From Roseospira marina (lineage in GTDB: Bacteria > Pseudomonadota > Alphaproteobacteria > Rhodospirillales > Rhodospirillaceae), in NCBI RefSeq assembly GCF_014197855.1, contig NZ_JACIGJ010000002.1, forward strand, positions 62,001-126,000: DNA of 64,000 bases, in the 5' to 3' direction. The notes under the pieces are model-generated. The model searched no databases, was not told the origin of the DNA, and was given only the letters and a program-made list of their open reading frames with translations. This document shows, one piece after another, positions 21,601 through 30,058 of the stretch; the stretch's first letter is position 1, and each line of letters opens with the position of its first letter. Both the position numbers and the translations under genes were made by a program.

Positions 21601-21779
21601 TGCTGTGCGACGCCCCGCGCAGCGCCACCGTACGGGCCTCCACGCCGTTGGAAACGCTGCTGATCTCGCGGGACGTCCTGGTCCGCCTGCTGGAAGACAA
21701 CCCGCAGGTCGGCGCCTCCCTCACCCGCACCATCGCCAACCGCCTGGAAGACGTCATGCGGCAACTGAGCGGCGGATAA
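18651..21779 (+). CDS. ABC-type membrane protein with degenerate ATPase and C-terminal cyclic-nucleotide-binding domain
   Basis: This 1042-residue protein has an ABC exporter-like transmembrane domain (about residues 15-310) and an ABC-ATPase-like region (about 345-860). A cNMP-binding domain follows (about 900-1035) with an intact phosphate cassette, GELALLCDAPRSATV. The ATPase motifs are eroded. Walker A reads GHSGSGRPE (387-395, the Lys replaced). The Q-loop position reads YVDHDP. The signature reads LSTAQ (791-795). Walker B reads LMVLNSATGALD (811-822), with Asn and Ser in place of the metal Asp and catalytic Glu. About 290 extra residues lie between Q-loop and signature, with two similar segments (ATVAANLVFG and AAVRVNVLFG). 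ATP-driven transport is therefore doubtful. It is divergent from paaI. Confidence 0.85.
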   Translation: MPPSVFSYVWRFSRFQQIRILLLSVVSFPFLYLSFEVPKMIVNDAIGGGEGPRRVLGWEMSQIEYLWLLSGAFLALVLTNGGLKYVIQVYKGVIAERMLRRLRYMLIAHVLRFPLPHFRSVSAGQTVSMISQESEPLGGFFGDSFALPAFQGGILLTILAFMFAQDPVLGVAAISLYPVQVWLIPKLQRRVNRLNKERVKALRHMSDRIGETVTGVTDIRVNNTERFELANFSSILHRIFFIRFDIYRYKFLIKFLNNFFAQLTPFLFYAIGGYLVIKGDLSIGALVAVLAAYKDIYAPWKELLTYYQTLEDARVRYGVLTEQFIPPDLLPESRMGPASETAAAPISLTPDSELVLGNGVVEHDDGTRPLDGATLSLRLNEHIAILGHSGSGRPELAQVLAGLQPLSRGRLTLDGRAFDTLPPALLGRAIAYVDHDPSFRAGTLGDALYYGLRREPQAEEGDICADGTDASRATFEAALSGNSTERPDVPWLDPDDEAGTDTGALHARALEVLRVVGLGDDVLALGQRARVDPTARPTLADTLLRARRQFASELELEGASDLVERFHPDRYNRNATVAANLVFGLAREQAGGPLALAGHPAFREALAAVDLLQPLLDVGLRVAKRMVELFHDLPPGHEFFDRYSFFDVAKLDDHVRLIREARSKGPGRLPEEDQALLRSLTLGLIPARHRLGLLGEDAQARIVAARPRIREVLSNSPQANGLDVVFLDPDAYHPYAAVRVNVLFGRVAADRPDAERRVQEIVTRVLDRNDLAGPLTELGLETEIGVGGRRLSTAQRQKLAIARGLMKRPRLMVLNSATGALDSAGREALASALTEHMDGRALVWADSEAPGAAPFGAVYELADGKVRGRPDAAPTPAAPESDQDTRTPSPALDDDESAALASEAALLKRLAFFANLDASTLKLIAFTSSRVVYRSGEVLMRQGEPGDDAHVIVEGTAEVLVERDGRETSVAERGPGDLIGELALLCDAPRSATVRASTPLETLLISRDVLVRLLEDNPQVGASLTRTIANRLEDVMRQLSGG

Positions 21780-21784
21780 GGGAC

Positions 21785-21814
21785 GTCGGGCGGCCCAGGT
21801 GCAAGCCGCCCGAC
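21785..21814. terminator. Bidirectional stem-loop between convergent genes
   Basis: GTCGGGCGGC and GCCGCCCGAC form a perfect 10-bp stem with a 10-base loop. It lies in the 49-bp gap between the ABC protein gene (plus) and leuB (minus). There is no T-tract on either side. Confidence 0.5.
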
Positions 21815-21828
21815 CATTGCAGCGGGTG

Positions 21829-22923
21829 TCAGCCGCCGCTGCGCTTGTCCATCGCGGCCAGCACGGCGTCGCCCATGGCGACGGTGCCAACCGGCGTCAT
21901 GCCGGACTCGACGATGTCGCCGGTCCGGATGCCCGCGTTCAGGACGTCCTGACAGGCCGCGTCGATGAGGTCCGCCTCGGCCGCCATGTCGAACGAGTAG
22001 CGCAGCATCATGGAGGCCGACAGGATGCAGGCCATCGGATTGGCCTTGTCCTGGCCCGCGATGTCCGGGGCGGAGCCGTGCACCGGCTCGTACAGCGCCT
22101 TCCGGCTCCCGTTAGCGTCCTCCGCGCCCAGGCTGGCCGACGGCAGCATGCCGAGCGAGCCGGTCAGCATGGCGGCGCAGTCCGACAGTAGGTCGCCGAA
22201 CAGGTTATCGGTTACGATGACGTCGAACTGCTTCGGCGCCCGCACCAACTGCATGGCGCAGTTGTCGGCGTACATGTGCGACAGGGCAACGTCAGTGTAG
22301 TCGGCCTCGCGCAGCTTCGTGATCTCCTCGCGCCACAGCACGCCGCTTTCCATGACGTTGGCCTTCTCGACTGAGCACACGCGGCTGTCCCGCTTGCGCG
22401 CCAGTTCGAACGCCACGCGGGCCACCCGCACGATCTCGCTGGTGGTGTAGACCTGCGTGTTGATGCCGCGCCGTTCGCCGTTGGGCAGATCCTCGATGCC
22501 CCGGGGCTCGCCGAAATACACGCCGCCGGTCAGTTCGCGCACGATCATCAGATCCAGGCCGCGCACCAGATCGGTTTTCAGCGTGGACGCGCCCGCAAGG
22601 GCGTCGAACACCAACGCCGGACGCAGGTTGGCGAACAGTTCCATGTCCTTGCGCAGGCGCAGCAGGCCGCGCTCCGGCTTGTCGGCAAAGGGCAGGCTGT
22701 CCCACTTGGGCCCCCCGACGGCGCCGAGCAGCACAGCGTCCGCCTTCAGAGCCTGGGCCATGGTGTCGTCCGCCAGAGGCGTGCCATGCACGTCATAGGC
22801 CGCGCCGCCCACCAGGCCTTCGCTGAGGCTGAAGCCGCCGATGCGATCGAGCAGGCGGCGCACCTGCGCCATCACCTCGGGACCGATGCCGTCGCCCGGC
22901 AGAATCAGCACACTCTTGGACAT
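21829..22923 (-). CDS. leuB: 3-isopropylmalate dehydrogenase
   Basis: LeuB (364 residues) oxidatively decarboxylates 3-isopropylmalate in leucine synthesis. Motifs include [37 protein letters not shown] and [15 protein letters not shown]. The catalytic Lys is in [10 protein letters not shown]. The Mg2+-binding Asp residues are in [29 protein letters not shown], and the cofactor loop is [18 protein letters not shown]. The start at 22923 is the conserved ATG. No leuC or leuD is adjacent on the visible side. Confidence 0.98.
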   Translation of the reverse strand: MSKSVLILPGDGIGPEVMAQVRRLLDRIGGFSLSEGLVGGAAYDVHGTPLADDTMAQALKADAVLLGAVGGPKWDSLPFADKPERGLLRLRKDMELFANLRPALVFDALAGASTLKTDLVRGLDLMIVRELTGGVYFGEPRGIEDLPNGERRGINTQVYTTSEIVRVARVAFELARKRDSRVCSVEKANVMESGVLWREEITKLREADYTDVALSHMYADNCAMQLVRAPKQFDVIVTDNLFGDLLSDCAAMLTGSLGMLPSASLGAEDANGSRKALYEPVHGSAPDIAGQDKANPMACILSASMMLRYSFDMAAEADLIDAACQDVLNAGIRTGDIVESGMTPVGTVAMGDAVLAAMDKRSGG

Positions 22924-23228
22924 AATCACCTCGTGTCTTCGGGTCGGAGTCTCGGGTCCCGTCGGAACGCCGTCATGGATGGTCGCAAGGTATGCGCGGC
23001 ACCACGGACCTTGTCCAGCCCTCACCAGCCCCGGTATTCGTGGACGCTCCCTGGGGAGCTCGGGACCCTGTCGGAGGTGGCGGGGCTCCGTGGCACGATC
23101 CGGCCGGACAAGCCGGACGGCGTTGGGCCGACGCCACATCTCGTGCCGCGTCAGTCGGCACCGAACGCACCGTGTCGATCAGACCCGTCACACGCGGGTA
23201 AGGCCCGTACGGCCGCCTCTGCGCCCGG
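22924..23228. other. Intergenic region between leuB and ygfZ
   Basis: About 305 bp lie between two minus-strand genes. Open frames here are short, lack ribosome-binding sites and have chance-like composition. No tRNA, clear terminator or attenuator was recognised. It presumably carries the leuB promoter. Confidence 0.5.
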
Positions 23229-24161
23229 TCAGTCCGCCGTCGCCGGCTCCGGCAGCACCATCCAGTCGGGCCGATGGGGCGTAATCCGGCTTTCGCCCGC
23301 GTGCAGCGAACCGCCCTCCGCAAACGCCTCCAGCCGCACGATCGCGAGACCGAGGCCGCCGCCGTCCTCCAGCACCAGACCGGACCGCATCTCGCCCGCG
23401 TCCTTGCCGACCTCGGTTCGCAGCGGTGTGCCGGGTTCCGGCACCGGACCGTCCACCGACACCGGCATCAGGCGCCGCTTCAGAAGGCCCCGGTACTTGG
23501 TGCGGGCGGTCAGCTCTTGCCCCATGTAGCAGCCCTTCTGGAAGTCCACGCCATGGAGATCCTCGAACCCGCCCTCCAGGGCGGTGGTCTTCTCCACGAC
23601 CAGATCGCGCGCGCCGTCCGGCAGGCCCAGCGCCAGCCGGTGCCGATCATAGGCCTCCGGCGGCACCAGACGGGCGCCGTGGCCCTCCAACCACGCCCCG
23701 GCCGTCTCCGCCGGCAGGACAAGGCGCACCCCCGCCTCCGGCAGGCGCGGGTCCACCACCGCAACGCCGGCCTCCGCGCCGCCCAAGGCTCGGGCCGCAC
23801 CGGCGACGTTGGGCAAACCAAACGCCGCGCACACACCATCCCCCCAGGCCGCCGCAATGCTCCACCCGTCCCCCACCGTCAGGTCGACCTGCGACCGCAG
23901 CTTGAATTTCTTCAGGCGCGCACGCAGGTCCTCCAACCGTGCCGCCTCGCTGTCGAGCAGCCAGCCCTCGCCGTGCGGCAGCACGAACAGGTCGAACAGG
24001 AACTTGCCCTGGGGCGTCAGCAGCGCGGCGTAAATGCCGTGCTCAGCGGTCACCCTCTCCACGTTGTTGGTCACGAGGCCTTGCAGGAACCGAACCCGAT
24101 CGTCGCCCGTCAGGGACAAAACGCCCCGAGTCTCCAGAACGCTGGCACACAGGTCGGTCAT
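23229..24161 (-). CDS. ygfZ: Folate-binding YgfZ-family protein
   Basis: This 310-residue protein belongs to the YgfZ/GcvT-like family, tetrahydrofolate-binding factors that help maintain certain Fe-S enzymes. The diagnostic motif is KGCYMGQELTARTKYRG, containing the functional Cys. The N-terminal GcvT-like part includes GDDRVRFLQGLVTNNV and YAALLTPQGKFLFDLFV. I chose the ATG at 24161 over the in-frame 24191 because family members begin close to the LSLTGDDR segment. Its Fe-S role could support the SUF and radical-SAM systems elsewhere in the window, but nothing in the sequence links them. Confidence 0.92.
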   Translation of the reverse strand: MTDLCASVLETRGVLSLTGDDRVRFLQGLVTNNVERVTAEHGIYAALLTPQGKFLFDLFVLPHGEGWLLDSEAARLEDLRARLKKFKLRSQVDLTVGDGWSIAAAWGDGVCAAFGLPNVAGAARALGGAEAGVAVVDPRLPEAGVRLVLPAETAGAWLEGHGARLVPPEAYDRHRLALGLPDGARDLVVEKTTALEGGFEDLHGVDFQKGCYMGQELTARTKYRGLLKRRLMPVSVDGPVPEPGTPLRTEVGKDAGEMRSGLVLEDGGGLGLAIVRLEAFAEGGSLHAGESRITPHRPDWMVLPEPATAD

Positions 24162-24259
24162 GGTCGGATCACTCCGCTTGGCGTGGTTCAAGGCTACCGG
24201 ACACGTAGGCCGCGCGGGCGTCTTGGCAAGGTCCCGGCGCGAAGCGTATAAGGCCGGGC

Positions 24260-25318
24260 ATGCGTATTCTGTTTGCCGACGATGGCGTGCCCTACGATGG
24301 GCGGACGCCGGCCGAGGACCCGCTGGGCGGTGGCGAACGCGCCGTCGTGGGTCTGGCGCGGGCCCTGGCTGCGCGGGGGCATGGCGTCTCGGTGGCGACT
24401 CCCATCGTCGAGCCGGAGCGGATCGACGGTGTGGACTGGCTTCCGCTGCCGATGGACGAGGGCGACCGAACCCTGCCGGATGATGTCGATGTCCTGGTCG
24501 CGGTGCGGCGACCGTCGTTGCTCGCCCTGCCCGTCCGGCCCGGCCGCCGGGTCGTCTGGGTGATGGGCCAACCGGACTATCTGATCCGGCCGTCGGTCCG
24601 TGCCCGTCTGGCGACGCACAGGCCCGACCTGCTGTACGTCAGCGACAGTCAAAGGGCAGCCGGCCCGGCCAGCCTAATGGCGAGCGCCGAGGTCGTCGCG
24701 CCGGGCGCAGCGCCCGCGTTCCTCGACGTCCCGGACACCAAACCCGCCCTGCCCCCGGTCGCGGTCACCACCGCCCATCCGGTGCATGGCGGGCTCGACT
24801 GGCTGCTGGACCGCTGGGAACGGGGCATAGCCCCGCTCCTGCCCGACGCGAGCCTGCACATTTATTCAGCCCTTCTGTCGGCGGGCGTGGCGGGCGAGCG
24901 CGTACCACCCAGCGTCAAACCTATGGTGGAACGCGTCCAGGCTCTCTCGGATGCGGGGGTCGAGGTCCGGGAACCCCAGCCCGAAGGCGCCCTGGCCGAC
25001 GCCTGGAGCACGGCCCGCGTGTTCCTGCACCCCGGGCAGGCGTGGGATTTCGGGTGCTGGTCCCTGGTCGAGGCGCAGGCGGCCGGATTGCCCGCCGTCG
25101 CGCGTCCCCTTGGCGGCGCGGCGGAGCGAATCGCCAACGGCGACAGCGGCATGCTTGTGCCGGACGAAGCCGCGTTCGAAAACGTCACGGTCCAGATCCT
25201 GCGGGACGACGGACTGTACGCCGGCATGGTCGAAGAGGCCCGCGCGCCCGGCCGCCGACGCTCCTGGGACGACGCCGCCGTAGACCTGGAAGGCCACTGG
25301 ACGTCCTTTCTCCGATGA
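24260..25318 (+). CDS. Glycosyltransferase, GT4-like
   Basis: This 352-residue protein starts with an N-terminal Rossmann segment (MRILFADDGVPYDG...GGGERAVVGLARALAARGHGVSV) typical of GT-B glycosyltransferases. The C-terminal half has FLHPGQAWDFGCWSLVEAQAAGLPAVA, the family 4 E-x7-E-like nucleotide-sugar region. It lies 10 bp upstream of a family 9 transferase, with a third transferase close by, so a role in lipopolysaccharide or another surface glycan is likely. Donor and acceptor cannot be read from the sequence. Confidence 0.8.
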   Translation: MRILFADDGVPYDGRTPAEDPLGGGERAVVGLARALAARGHGVSVATPIVEPERIDGVDWLPLPMDEGDRTLPDDVDVLVAVRRPSLLALPVRPGRRVVWVMGQPDYLIRPSVRARLATHRPDLLYVSDSQRAAGPASLMASAEVVAPGAAPAFLDVPDTKPALPPVAVTTAHPVHGGLDWLLDRWERGIAPLLPDASLHIYSALLSAGVAGERVPPSVKPMVERVQALSDAGVEVREPQPEGALADAWSTARVFLHPGQAWDFGCWSLVEAQAAGLPAVARPLGGAAERIANGDSGMLVPDEAAFENVTVQILRDDGLYAGMVEEARAPGRRRSWDDAAVDLEGHWTSFLR

Positions 25319-25328
25319 AGCGCCTCCG

Positions 25329-26324
25329 ATGAAACTGCTGTTCATCACCAACAGCCGGATCGGGGACGCGGTGCTGTCCACCGGCCTGCTGGCTCACCTG
25401 ATCCGCAGCCATCCCGGCCTTCGCGTCACGGTGGCCTGTGGTCCGGTCGCCGCGCCTCTGTTCCAGGGCGTGCCCGGCCTGGAGACCCTCCACGCCATGC
25501 GCAAGCAGCCCCGGGCCGGCCACTGGCGCACCCTGTGGGCCGCAACGGTCGGCACCCGTTGGGACCTGCTGGTCGACCTGCGCGGTTCGCCCCTTCCCTG
25601 GCTGCTGCGGGCGCGCCGCCGCCTGATCCCGCGCGCCGACCGATCGGCCCTGGACCACCGCGTGCGCCAGATCGGCTCCGCGCTCGGCCCCGCCGGATTC
25701 GCGAACCCGCCGCCCCCCGTCCTCTGGATCCGGCCGGAGGATGAGGCCGCGGCGGACGCGATCCTCGGCCCCGACACCGGCCGGCCGTTGCTGGTGCTGG
25801 CGCCCACGGCGAACTGGGCCGGCAAGGTGTGGCCCGCCGAACGATTCGTCCGGGTCGCCCAGGACCTGACCGGGCCGAACGGACCCCTGCCCGGCGTGCG
25901 CGTCGCGGTCGTCGCCGCGCCCAACGAGCGGCCCGCCGCCCAGCCTGTGCTGGACGCCCTCGACGGCCCCCTTCTGATCGATCTTATCGGACACCTGGAC
26001 CTGCTGGGGGTCCAGGCCGTGTTGCGCCGGGCCTCACTGTTCGTGGGCAACGACTCCGGGTTGATGCACATGGCCGCCGCCGCCGGCGCGCCGACGCTCG
26101 GACTGTTCGGGCCGTCACGCGACGCCCATTACGCCCCCTGGGGGCCGTTCTGCCGCGCGGTGCGTACCGACGAACCCTATGACGTGCTCTTTCCGCCGGA
26201 CCTGGATCCCAGGACGGTGGAGAGCAGCCTGCTCGACTCCCTTCCCGTGGAGCGGGTCACGGCCGCCGCGCGCGCCCTCCTAAACGATGTGGCATCCTTA
26301 CGCGCGCCGTCCGGGACCCGTTGA
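25329..26324 (+). CDS. Heptosyltransferase-like glycosyltransferase (family 9)
   Basis: This 331-residue GT9 protein resembles the LPS heptosyltransferases WaaC and WaaF. The N-terminus KLLFITNSRIGDAVLSTGLLAHL is the family start. The C-terminal domain has LVLAPTANWAGKVWPAERFV and the donor-binding VGNDSGLMHMAAAAGAPTLGLFGPS...YAPWGP. It is 10 bp from the preceding transferase and probably translationally linked to it. The exact sugar is unknown. Confidence 0.88.
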   Translation: MKLLFITNSRIGDAVLSTGLLAHLIRSHPGLRVTVACGPVAAPLFQGVPGLETLHAMRKQPRAGHWRTLWAATVGTRWDLLVDLRGSPLPWLLRARRRLIPRADRSALDHRVRQIGSALGPAGFANPPPPVLWIRPEDEAAADAILGPDTGRPLLVLAPTANWAGKVWPAERFVRVAQDLTGPNGPLPGVRVAVVAAPNERPAAQPVLDALDGPLLIDLIGHLDLLGVQAVLRRASLFVGNDSGLMHMAAAAGAPTLGLFGPSRDAHYAPWGPFCRAVRTDEPYDVLFPPDLDPRTVESSLLDSLPVERVTAAARALLNDVASLRAPSGTR

Positions 26325-26514
26325 CCCGCCCCATCTTTTGCCCTGTGATGGTCAGAAGGATGCTGCGGCATAGTCTGCCACCATCTCGCCACCATCGGGG
26401 TTATGCTGGGGCTCGCCGCGCCCTCTGGCGCCCGGTTCGGCCCTGCGGCGTTGCGTCGCGTCCACGCGACCCGGTCCGTTCCAATCACCGTGTCTCGCCA
26501 AGGGAGCCCCGTTC

Positions 26515-27555
26515 ATGGATCCGCGCGTGTTGCAGGCCATCACCGGTGACGCCTTCGGGGGTACCGAACGGTTCTTTGAACGGCTCATCGTTGCCCTGCA
26601 TCGTGACGGTATTCAGCAGTTGGTCATGCTGCGCGACAGCGCGGATCGTGTAACCCAACTGCGCGAAGGCGGCCTTCATCCCGTTCCGATGAAATACGAG
26701 GGCCTGTCGTTTCTCGTTCGTCGCCGCATTCGGACCTACCTGCGCAACTTCCAGCCCGGGCTGGTGGTGGCCTGGACCGCCGACACGGTGCCGCATGTCA
26801 CCGGCATGGGCGTTCCGGTGCTCGGCCGCTGGGGCGCGGACAGCCCACTGGATGACTACCGCCACTGCCAGCATCTGCTGGTCCACCGCGGGGTTGAGCG
26901 CGAAACCCTCCTGGACCGGGGGTGGCCGCCCGAGCGAATTCACCTGCTGCCGCCGCTGGTCGATCAGGCGCCGATGGAGCCGGTCTCCCGACGGACCCTA
27001 TTCACCCCCGCGCAAGCGCCCCTGCTGTTCGCGGCCGGGCAGATGACCAAGCGACGCGATTTCGCCACGCTGTTGCACGTCGTGCACCGCCTGCCCGACG
27101 TCTATCTGTGGGTCGCCGGGGACGGGCCGGAGCGCGAGAACCTGGAGCACATCGCCTACGAACTCGGAATCAAGCCCCGGGTGCGGTTCCTGGGCTGGCG
27201 CGACAACCTCGGCGCCCTGTACGCCGCCAGCGATGTGGTCGTGTGCGGCGGACTGGACGGTGTGCCGGACCATGCCGCCGTGGAGGCCTGGGCGCATGGC
27301 AAGCCCGTGGTGGCCATTGGCCCCATCGACCCCCATTCGGCGATTCGCGAGAATGAAAACGCGCTGGTGTTGCCGCCGGACGATCCCGTCACCATCGTTC
27401 AGGGGCTGAAGTGGCTGCTGACCGAACCGGACGCGCTTGACATTCTGGTCAACAGCGGCCGGGAGACATTTGGCCAAGGCTACACGGCGCCGCAGGTGCT
27501 GGCGCAGTACCGGGGTCTGTTCGCGCATGTGGCCCAGGAGTCGGCGCGCGCCTAG
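26515..27555 (+). CDS. Glycosyltransferase, GT4 family
   Basis: This 346-residue GT-B fold protein starts with MDPRVLQAITGDAFGGTERFFERL. The C-terminal domain has AGQMTKRRDFATLLHVVHRLPDVYLWVAGDGPERENLEHIA, VRFLGWRDNLGALYAASDVVV and GVPDHAAVEAWAHGKPVVA, classical GT4 donor-binding features. It has its own Shine-Dalgarno (AAGGGAG) after a 190-bp gap, so it may have a separate promoter. A role in surface polysaccharide is inferred from the adjacent transferases. Confidence 0.85.
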   Translation: MDPRVLQAITGDAFGGTERFFERLIVALHRDGIQQLVMLRDSADRVTQLREGGLHPVPMKYEGLSFLVRRRIRTYLRNFQPGLVVAWTADTVPHVTGMGVPVLGRWGADSPLDDYRHCQHLLVHRGVERETLLDRGWPPERIHLLPPLVDQAPMEPVSRRTLFTPAQAPLLFAAGQMTKRRDFATLLHVVHRLPDVYLWVAGDGPERENLEHIAYELGIKPRVRFLGWRDNLGALYAASDVVVCGGLDGVPDHAAVEAWAHGKPVVAIGPIDPHSAIRENENALVLPPDDPVTIVQGLKWLLTEPDALDILVNSGRETFGQGYTAPQVLAQYRGLFAHVAQESARA

Positions 27556-27618
27556 CCCGCCGCTGATTCGCGACTCTCTCGCCTCTGTGCCTGTCCTGCT
27601 AACCGGGAGACCATCGCC

Positions 27619-28953
27619 GTGGAAACGACCCGCCCTTATGACTTGTTGCTGCGCGGCGCCGAGGTGGCCACGCCATCCGGCCTGGCGCAAACCACCGTGG
27701 CGGTGCGGGATGGGCGAATCGTGGCCCTGGGCGTGCCCGAGGGCGCCGACGCGGTCGAGACGCTCGACCTCAGCGGCCTGCACGTTTTGCCCGGGGTGAT
27801 CGACACTCAGGTGCACTTCCGCGAACCGGGCCTGGAGCACAAGGAGGATCTGGAAAGCGGCACGCGCGGGGCCGTGCTGGGCGGCGTGACGGCCATCTTC
27901 GAAATGCCCAACACCACCCCGAACACCGACACGCCGGAGGCACTGGCCGACAAGCTGGCTCGCGCTCAGGGCCGCGCCTGGTGCGACCACGCCTTTTTCA
28001 TTGGCGCCACCGACGCCAACGCCGAACAGCTGGGCACGTGGGAAGGGCTGCCCGGCTGCGCCGGCGTCAAGGTGTTCATGGGGGCGTCCACCGGCTCCCT
28101 TTTGGTTGAGGACGACACCGTGCTGGGGCGGGTGCTGGCCGGCGGCCGGCGCCGTGTCGCGGTCCATGCCGAGGATGAGGCCCGCCTGCGCGAGCGCAAG
28201 GCGATCGCGGCGGAACGCGCCACCCCGGCCGCCCATCCGGACTGGCGCGACGTCGAAACGGCGGTGCGAGCCACACAGCGGCTGCTTGCCCTGGCGTGCG
28301 AAACCCGTCGGCGGGTCCATGTGCTGCACATCACCACCGCCGAGGAAATGGAACTGCTGGCCGAGGCCAAGGACCTCGCCACGGTCGAGGTCACCCCACA
28401 ACATCTGACCCTGACGGCACCCGACTGCTACGAGCGGCTCGGCAGCCTGGCGCAGATGAACCCGCCGATCCGTGAAGCGCGCCACCGGGAGGCGCTATGG
28501 CGCGCCGTGGCCGAAGGCGTCGTCGATGTCATCGGCTCCGACCACGCGCCGCATACGCGCGAGGAAAAAGCGCGCCCCTACCCGGCCAGCCCCTCCGGCA
28601 TGCCCGGCGTTCAGACCCTGGTCCCCGTGATGCTGGACCACGTGAACGCGGGACGCCTGAGCCTGCAGCGGTTCATCGACCTTACCAATGCGGGGCCGGC
28701 GCGCATCTACAACATCGCCGGCAAGGGCCGGATCGCACGCGGCTATGACGCCGATTTCACGGTGGTCGACCTGAAGGCGCGGCGCACCATTGAGGACGCT
28801 TGGATGGCCAACAAAAGCGGCTGGACGCCCTATCACGGGCTGACGGTGACCGGCTGGCCGATGGCGACCATTGTCCGTGGCCGCGTCGTCATGCGCGAGG
28901 GGGAGCTGTCCGGCCCGCCCGCCGGCGCGCCCGTCCGATTTCAGGGCATATAG
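27619..28953 (+). CDS. pyrC: Dihydroorotase (class I)
   Basis: This 444-residue amidohydrolase closes carbamoyl-aspartate to dihydroorotate in pyrimidine synthesis. The metal ligands are complete: HxH in DTQVHFREPG, the carboxylated Lys in AGVKVFMGAS, His in VAVHAEDEA, His in VHVLHITTAEE and Asp in IGSDHAPHT. These make an active enzyme likely, unlike the inactive PyrC-like partners of aspartate transcarbamoylase. Translation starts at a GTG (27619) after GGGAGA. No pyrB is adjacent. Family assignment as dihydroorotase rather than hydantoinase rests on the HFREPG and SDHAPH motifs. Confidence 0.92.
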   Translation: METTRPYDLLLRGAEVATPSGLAQTTVAVRDGRIVALGVPEGADAVETLDLSGLHVLPGVIDTQVHFREPGLEHKEDLESGTRGAVLGGVTAIFEMPNTTPNTDTPEALADKLARAQGRAWCDHAFFIGATDANAEQLGTWEGLPGCAGVKVFMGASTGSLLVEDDTVLGRVLAGGRRRVAVHAEDEARLRERKAIAAERATPAAHPDWRDVETAVRATQRLLALACETRRRVHVLHITTAEEMELLAEAKDLATVEVTPQHLTLTAPDCYERLGSLAQMNPPIREARHREALWRAVAEGVVDVIGSDHAPHTREEKARPYPASPSGMPGVQTLVPVMLDHVNAGRLSLQRFIDLTNAGPARIYNIAGKGRIARGYDADFTVVDLKARRTIEDAWMANKSGWTPYHGLTVTGWPMATIVRGRVVMREGELSGPPAGAPVRFQGI

Positions 28954-29149
28954 AGTATCCGTGTTGATCAGGCGGCTCTGGCATCCAGGATCGCCCTGCC
29001 TTGAGCAGGCCTTTGCCAGGACGACGCACTTTCGCATGATGGCGGCGATGGTGACCGTGGCGGGTTTTCCGGCATCGACGAGAGGCGTCGCCCTCGCGCC
29101 TTGACGCCCTGGCGGACGTGATGTGGTAGAATGCACGATGCTGCGCCCT

Positions 29150-29187
29150 ATGGTCCCGACGGCTCGTGCGAAACGGCCGGGGACCAT
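29150..29187 (+). other. Stem-loop upstream of the formyltransferase-like gene
   Basis: ATGGTCCC and GGGACCAT form an 8-bp stem with further internal GGC/GCC pairing. It lies 48 bases before the start at 29235. It may be a pyrC terminator without a T-tract or a leader structure. Confidence 0.35.
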
Positions 29188-29234
29188 GCGATGCGCACAC
29201 GGCGTAAAAGCAGGACACAGAGCACCACGGACAC

Positions 29235-29936
29235 ATGACGGACGCGATTATCCTACTGGTCCCGGCGGAGGAGCACGAGGCTGCGGTGGAGCCGTTGCGG
29301 CTGGCCGCGCCGAACCTGACGGTTGTCCCTGTCACGCACCGGTCTCAACTTGATGCAGCCGTGTCGCACTATCCGATGGCGCGCCTGTTGGCATTCTGCA
29401 CCCCGGTGATCGTTCCGGCCGACATTCTGAGCCGGCTTCCCGGGCCCTCCTACAACCTGCACCCGGGGCCGCCAGAGTATCCGGGGCTGCATCCGGCTGT
29501 GTTTGCCCTCTACGACAACGCCACCGCGTTCGGGACGACCCTGCATGAAATGACACCCGACGTGGACGCCGGCCGTATCGTGGCCACCAATCGCGTCGAT
29601 CTGCCGCCGGACATGGACCGCCTCGGGCTGGAAATCCTCAGCCGACGCATGGCCCATCACTTGCTGCGCAGCCTCGCCGAGGACCTCGTGGACGTCGCAA
29701 CACCTCTGCCGCCGATGGAGATCACCTGGGCGCGCGCCGCCCGCCGTGCGGCGGATTTCGACGCGCTGTGCCGCCTGCCGCCTGACGTCGATGAGGCGGA
29801 GTTCCGGCGCCGCCTGCGCGCGGTCGGCGAGGGGCCGTACCATGCGCTGCGCGTGCCTCTGTTCGGTCGCTGGTTCCGCCTAGAGCCCGAACACCCCGAC
29901 GCTCTGGTGGTCAAGGCGGGCGTCGCCGTCGGATAG
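29235..29936 (+). CDS. Formyltransferase-like protein
   Basis: This 233-residue protein has the formyl_trans_N fold shared by PurN, methionyl-tRNA formyltransferase and ArnA. The catalytic triad can be seen: Asn and His in YNLHPGPPEYPGLHP, and Asp in TPDVDAGRIVATN. The usual tRNA-binding C-terminal domain is absent. In its place are about 70 residues with an Arg-rich segment. It is too divergent to be the housekeeping Fmt or PurN. It probably formylates (or hydrolyses a formyl group from) an unidentified small molecule using folate. Confidence 0.75.
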   Translation: MTDAIILLVPAEEHEAAVEPLRLAAPNLTVVPVTHRSQLDAAVSHYPMARLLAFCTPVIVPADILSRLPGPSYNLHPGPPEYPGLHPAVFALYDNATAFGTTLHEMTPDVDAGRIVATNRVDLPPDMDRLGLEILSRRMAHHLLRSLAEDLVDVATPLPPMEITWARAARRAADFDALCRLPPDVDEAEFRRRLRAVGEGPYHALRVPLFGRWFRLEPEHPDALVVKAGVAVG

Positions 29937-30058
29937 CACCCAGCGGCCAAGAGTGGAGGTGCGAGGGAGAGCCTCACCGCGACCCCGGTTCGTGCGCATG
30001 ATGTCGCCGGTTGTACTCCCGGTGTTGCCGATCGGACTCCCGGCGTTCCGGCCCTGCC

